DNA from: Treponema sp.
GTDB taxonomy: Bacteria > Spirochaetota > Spirochaetia > Treponematales > Treponemataceae
Assembly: GCA_024400955.1 (NCBI GenBank)
Contig: JAKSLY010000005.1
Coordinates: 33,339-97,338, forward strand
Direction: 5' to 3'
DNA: 64,000 nt
How positions within the stretch are numbered: position 1 is the stretch's first letter; every line of letters begins with the position of its first letter. Of the stretch, positions 62,464 to 64,000 are shown piece by piece. The notes under the pieces are model-generated. The model was not told the DNA's origin. It did no database searches and saw nothing but the letters and a program-made list of their open reading frames with translations. Position numbers and translations under genes: made by a program.

Positions 62464-63609
62464 TTATATGATTTTTACTATGCTTTCTGCTATTTTCTGT
62501 ACTACAGGGACTGCTACAGAATTCCCAAATTGATGATACATTTGCGTTCTAGAAACTGGGATTTTAAAATCTTTTGGATAACCCATAATTGCTTTACATT
62601 CATTTTCTGTAAGCAACCTTAGACCTGTATCCCCACCACGTACAAAAGTTCCCGTTATTCTTTGAATTTTATGATATGAAGCACATAGAGTTTTCACCGG
62701 AAAATTAGAATTTTCATCTATTATCTGTGGATGTCCATCATTCTTTTTGAAAATATAAGTTTTCTGAAGATGCTCTGATATACTTGGACCATGGGCATCC
62801 TTTTCAACAAATTTTCCAATACCAATTTTTTTTCCAGATCCTTCAGGTAGCTTGTATTGTGAAGAATCTACATCCTTACGGAATCCAACAAAATACAATC
62901 GTTTTCGTTCTTGAGGCACACTAAAATCCGAACTATTCAATACCTTCGGAAAAACTTTGTACTCTAAATCATTCTGTAAAACATCCATAATCGTTTCATA
63001 AGTTCTTCCTTCATCATGTGTCAAAAGACCTGTAACATTTTCTAAAATAAAAGCTTTTGGTTGTTTTTCTTTAATTATCTCAGCAATATAAAAAAATAAT
63101 GTTCCTTGAGTTTTATGCTGAAATCCTTCACGTTTTCCAATAGAACTAAAAGGTTGACAAGGAAAACCACCTGCAAGAATATCAAAATCCGGGATAGTTT
63201 TAGGATCAATTTTAGTAATATCACCAAAAGGCACTTCACCATAATTCTCAAAATATGTCTGCTTTGCTGCATCATCCCATTCACTTGAAAATACACAAGT
63301 TCCACCATTATTTTGCAAAGCCATTCTAAAGCCACCTATACCAGCAAATAAGTCAATAAATGAAAAATTAGATTTCTCATTAGGATATGGAATCTGGTTA
63401 TCATCATTAAATTCCCTTTTTGATGGTAAACTTTCAATATCAATATTTAATTTTTTCAACTGATCGACATAAAAGTTTTTTTTCTCAGAATCCTGCAACT
63501 GAATAAAATGACTTATTAATGCGTATTTTTCATCAAAATCGATATCCTCTGAAATTTTATCAAGAATTCTATAATTTGCCTTTTTCATTTTCCCACCATT
63601 AGTATTCAT
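62464..63609 (-). CDS. C5-cytosine DNA methyltransferase
   Basis: A 381-residue Dcm-type enzyme. Motif I is FIDLFAGIGGFRMAL, motif IV has the catalytic Cys in GGFPCQPFS, motif VI is ILENVTGL, motif VIII is VPQERKRLYFVGF, and motifs IX-X lie in RLLTENECKAIMGYP and MYHQFGNSVAVPV. It methylates cytosine at carbon 5, protecting against the adjacent endonuclease. An N-terminal extension of about 75 residues precedes motif I, as in M.MspI. The ATG at 63609 has no clear ribosome site; an in-frame ATG at 63588 with GGTGGG close before it is an alternative. Confidence 0.92.
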   Translation of the reverse strand: MNTNGGKMKKANYRILDKISEDIDFDEKYALISHFIQLQDSEKKNFYVDQLKKLNIDIESLPSKREFNDDNQIPYPNEKSNFSFIDLFAGIGGFRMALQNNGGTCVFSSEWDDAAKQTYFENYGEVPFGDITKIDPKTIPDFDILAGGFPCQPFSSIGKREGFQHKTQGTLFFYIAEIIKEKQPKAFILENVTGLLTHDEGRTYETIMDVLQNDLEYKVFPKVLNSSDFSVPQERKRLYFVGFRKDVDSSQYKLPEGSGKKIGIGKFVEKDAHGPSISEHLQKTYIFKKNDGHPQIIDENSNFPVKTLCASYHKIQRITGTFVRGGDTGLRLLTENECKAIMGYPKDFKIPVSRTQMYHQFGNSVAVPVVQKIAESIVKII

Positions 63610-63951
63610 AATAACTACAATAAATAGTAATAAAAGATTTCACCACATATAGGGACTATATTAAAGTTAAATCAATATTTATGTAATACGAAATCAGATT
63701 TTCCTAATTTCTATCGATAACCAAATCTACCACAAATTCACCAAATTATAAAGTCAAACCTAACACACAATCTTTTTCAATTCCATTTTCCTTCATCCCT
63801 ATCCATATCTAAAAATATCAATTTTTACTTGTTATCAATGCTCATTTGAATACTCTTCTCTTTGTTGAAAAATACTTTACTATATACCCCTTATCAAATA
63901 CTGATAGACCACAATAGTTTTTATAAAAAAAGTTTTAATAAATAATATAAA
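63610..63951. other. AT-rich intergenic region
   Basis: No gene supported. It probably contains the promoter of the methyltransferase gene, but the extreme AT content makes -10-like matches uninformative. Confidence 0.4.
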
Positions 63952-63980
63952 AAAACGCTCCAGTTAAACTGAAGCGTTTT
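63952..63980 (-). terminator. terminator of a minus-strand gene beyond the right edge
   Basis: On the minus strand AAAACGCTTCAGTT and AACTGGAGCGTTTT form a stem (one mismatch) followed by a long T-rich run. It implies a gene entering from the right and ending near 64000. Confidence 0.75.
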
Positions 63981-64000
63981 AGCGGCCCTTACTGGGCTTG

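Noticed and set aside
1..64000. rRNA, tRNA and insertion sequence genes
   Set aside because: Neither tRNA T-arm-like sequences in a cloverleaf context nor any transposase reading frame was recognised.

Overview
The window looks like a chromosomal segment of a host-associated spirochaete of the Treponema type. This is inferred from gene content: duplicated CDP-glycerol transferase-like genes, a cytidylyltransferase-aminotransferase fusion of a kind known from Treponema, a monosaccharide ABC importer, and an rpoN-hpf pair in a Gram-negative-like genome. Leucine and isoleucine biosynthesis genes (leuB, a citramalate synthase) suggest a larger-genome gut or rumen treponeme rather than T. pallidum. 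No rRNA or tRNA gene was recognised.

Bases 1-25404 form an envelope-polymer locus. A minus-strand operon (14163 down to 3241, with one more gene at 3120-1804 beyond a terminator) carries a UDP-glucuronate 4-epimerase, a YidC-sulfatase fusion, a CDP-glycerol glycerophosphotransferase-like protein, an SGNH/DltD-like protein, an MBOAT/DltB-like acyltransferase, an amino-acid adenylating ligase, a PLP fold-III decarboxylase, an acyl carrier protein and a second SGNH protein. A plus-strand series (14291-25404) carries a GT8 glycosyltransferase, two more YidC-sulfatase fusions around a second CDP-glycerol transferase-like gene, a nucleotidyltransferase-aminotransferase fusion, UDP-glucose dehydrogenase and a small membrane protein. 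A fourth fusion is cut by the left edge. Together these read as a pathway that makes a phosphate-linked, uronic-acid-containing glycopolymer and decorates it with an activated amino acid or amine. This is the strongest candidate for an undescribed system here.

Bases 25405-48000 are mostly core genes: an aconitase-family hydratase with a structured leader, a YbaK deacylase, an intergenic repeat cluster, a chvE-mmsAB-type sugar importer, a SPOR protein, coaE, polA, a small exported protein, ettA, a lytic transglycosylase, an OmpA-like protein, rpoN, hpf, a CBS-PP2C phosphatase and lysA.

Bases 48000-60056 hold an AddB/AddA-like helicase-nuclease pair, a soluble hybrid histidine kinase, leuB and cimA. 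From 60057 to the right edge the sequence becomes repeat-rich and then AT-rich: a 17-unit tandem array of about 18 bp, small or decayed ORFs, and an MspI-like restriction endonuclease with its C5-cytosine methyltransferase, which looks horizontally acquired.
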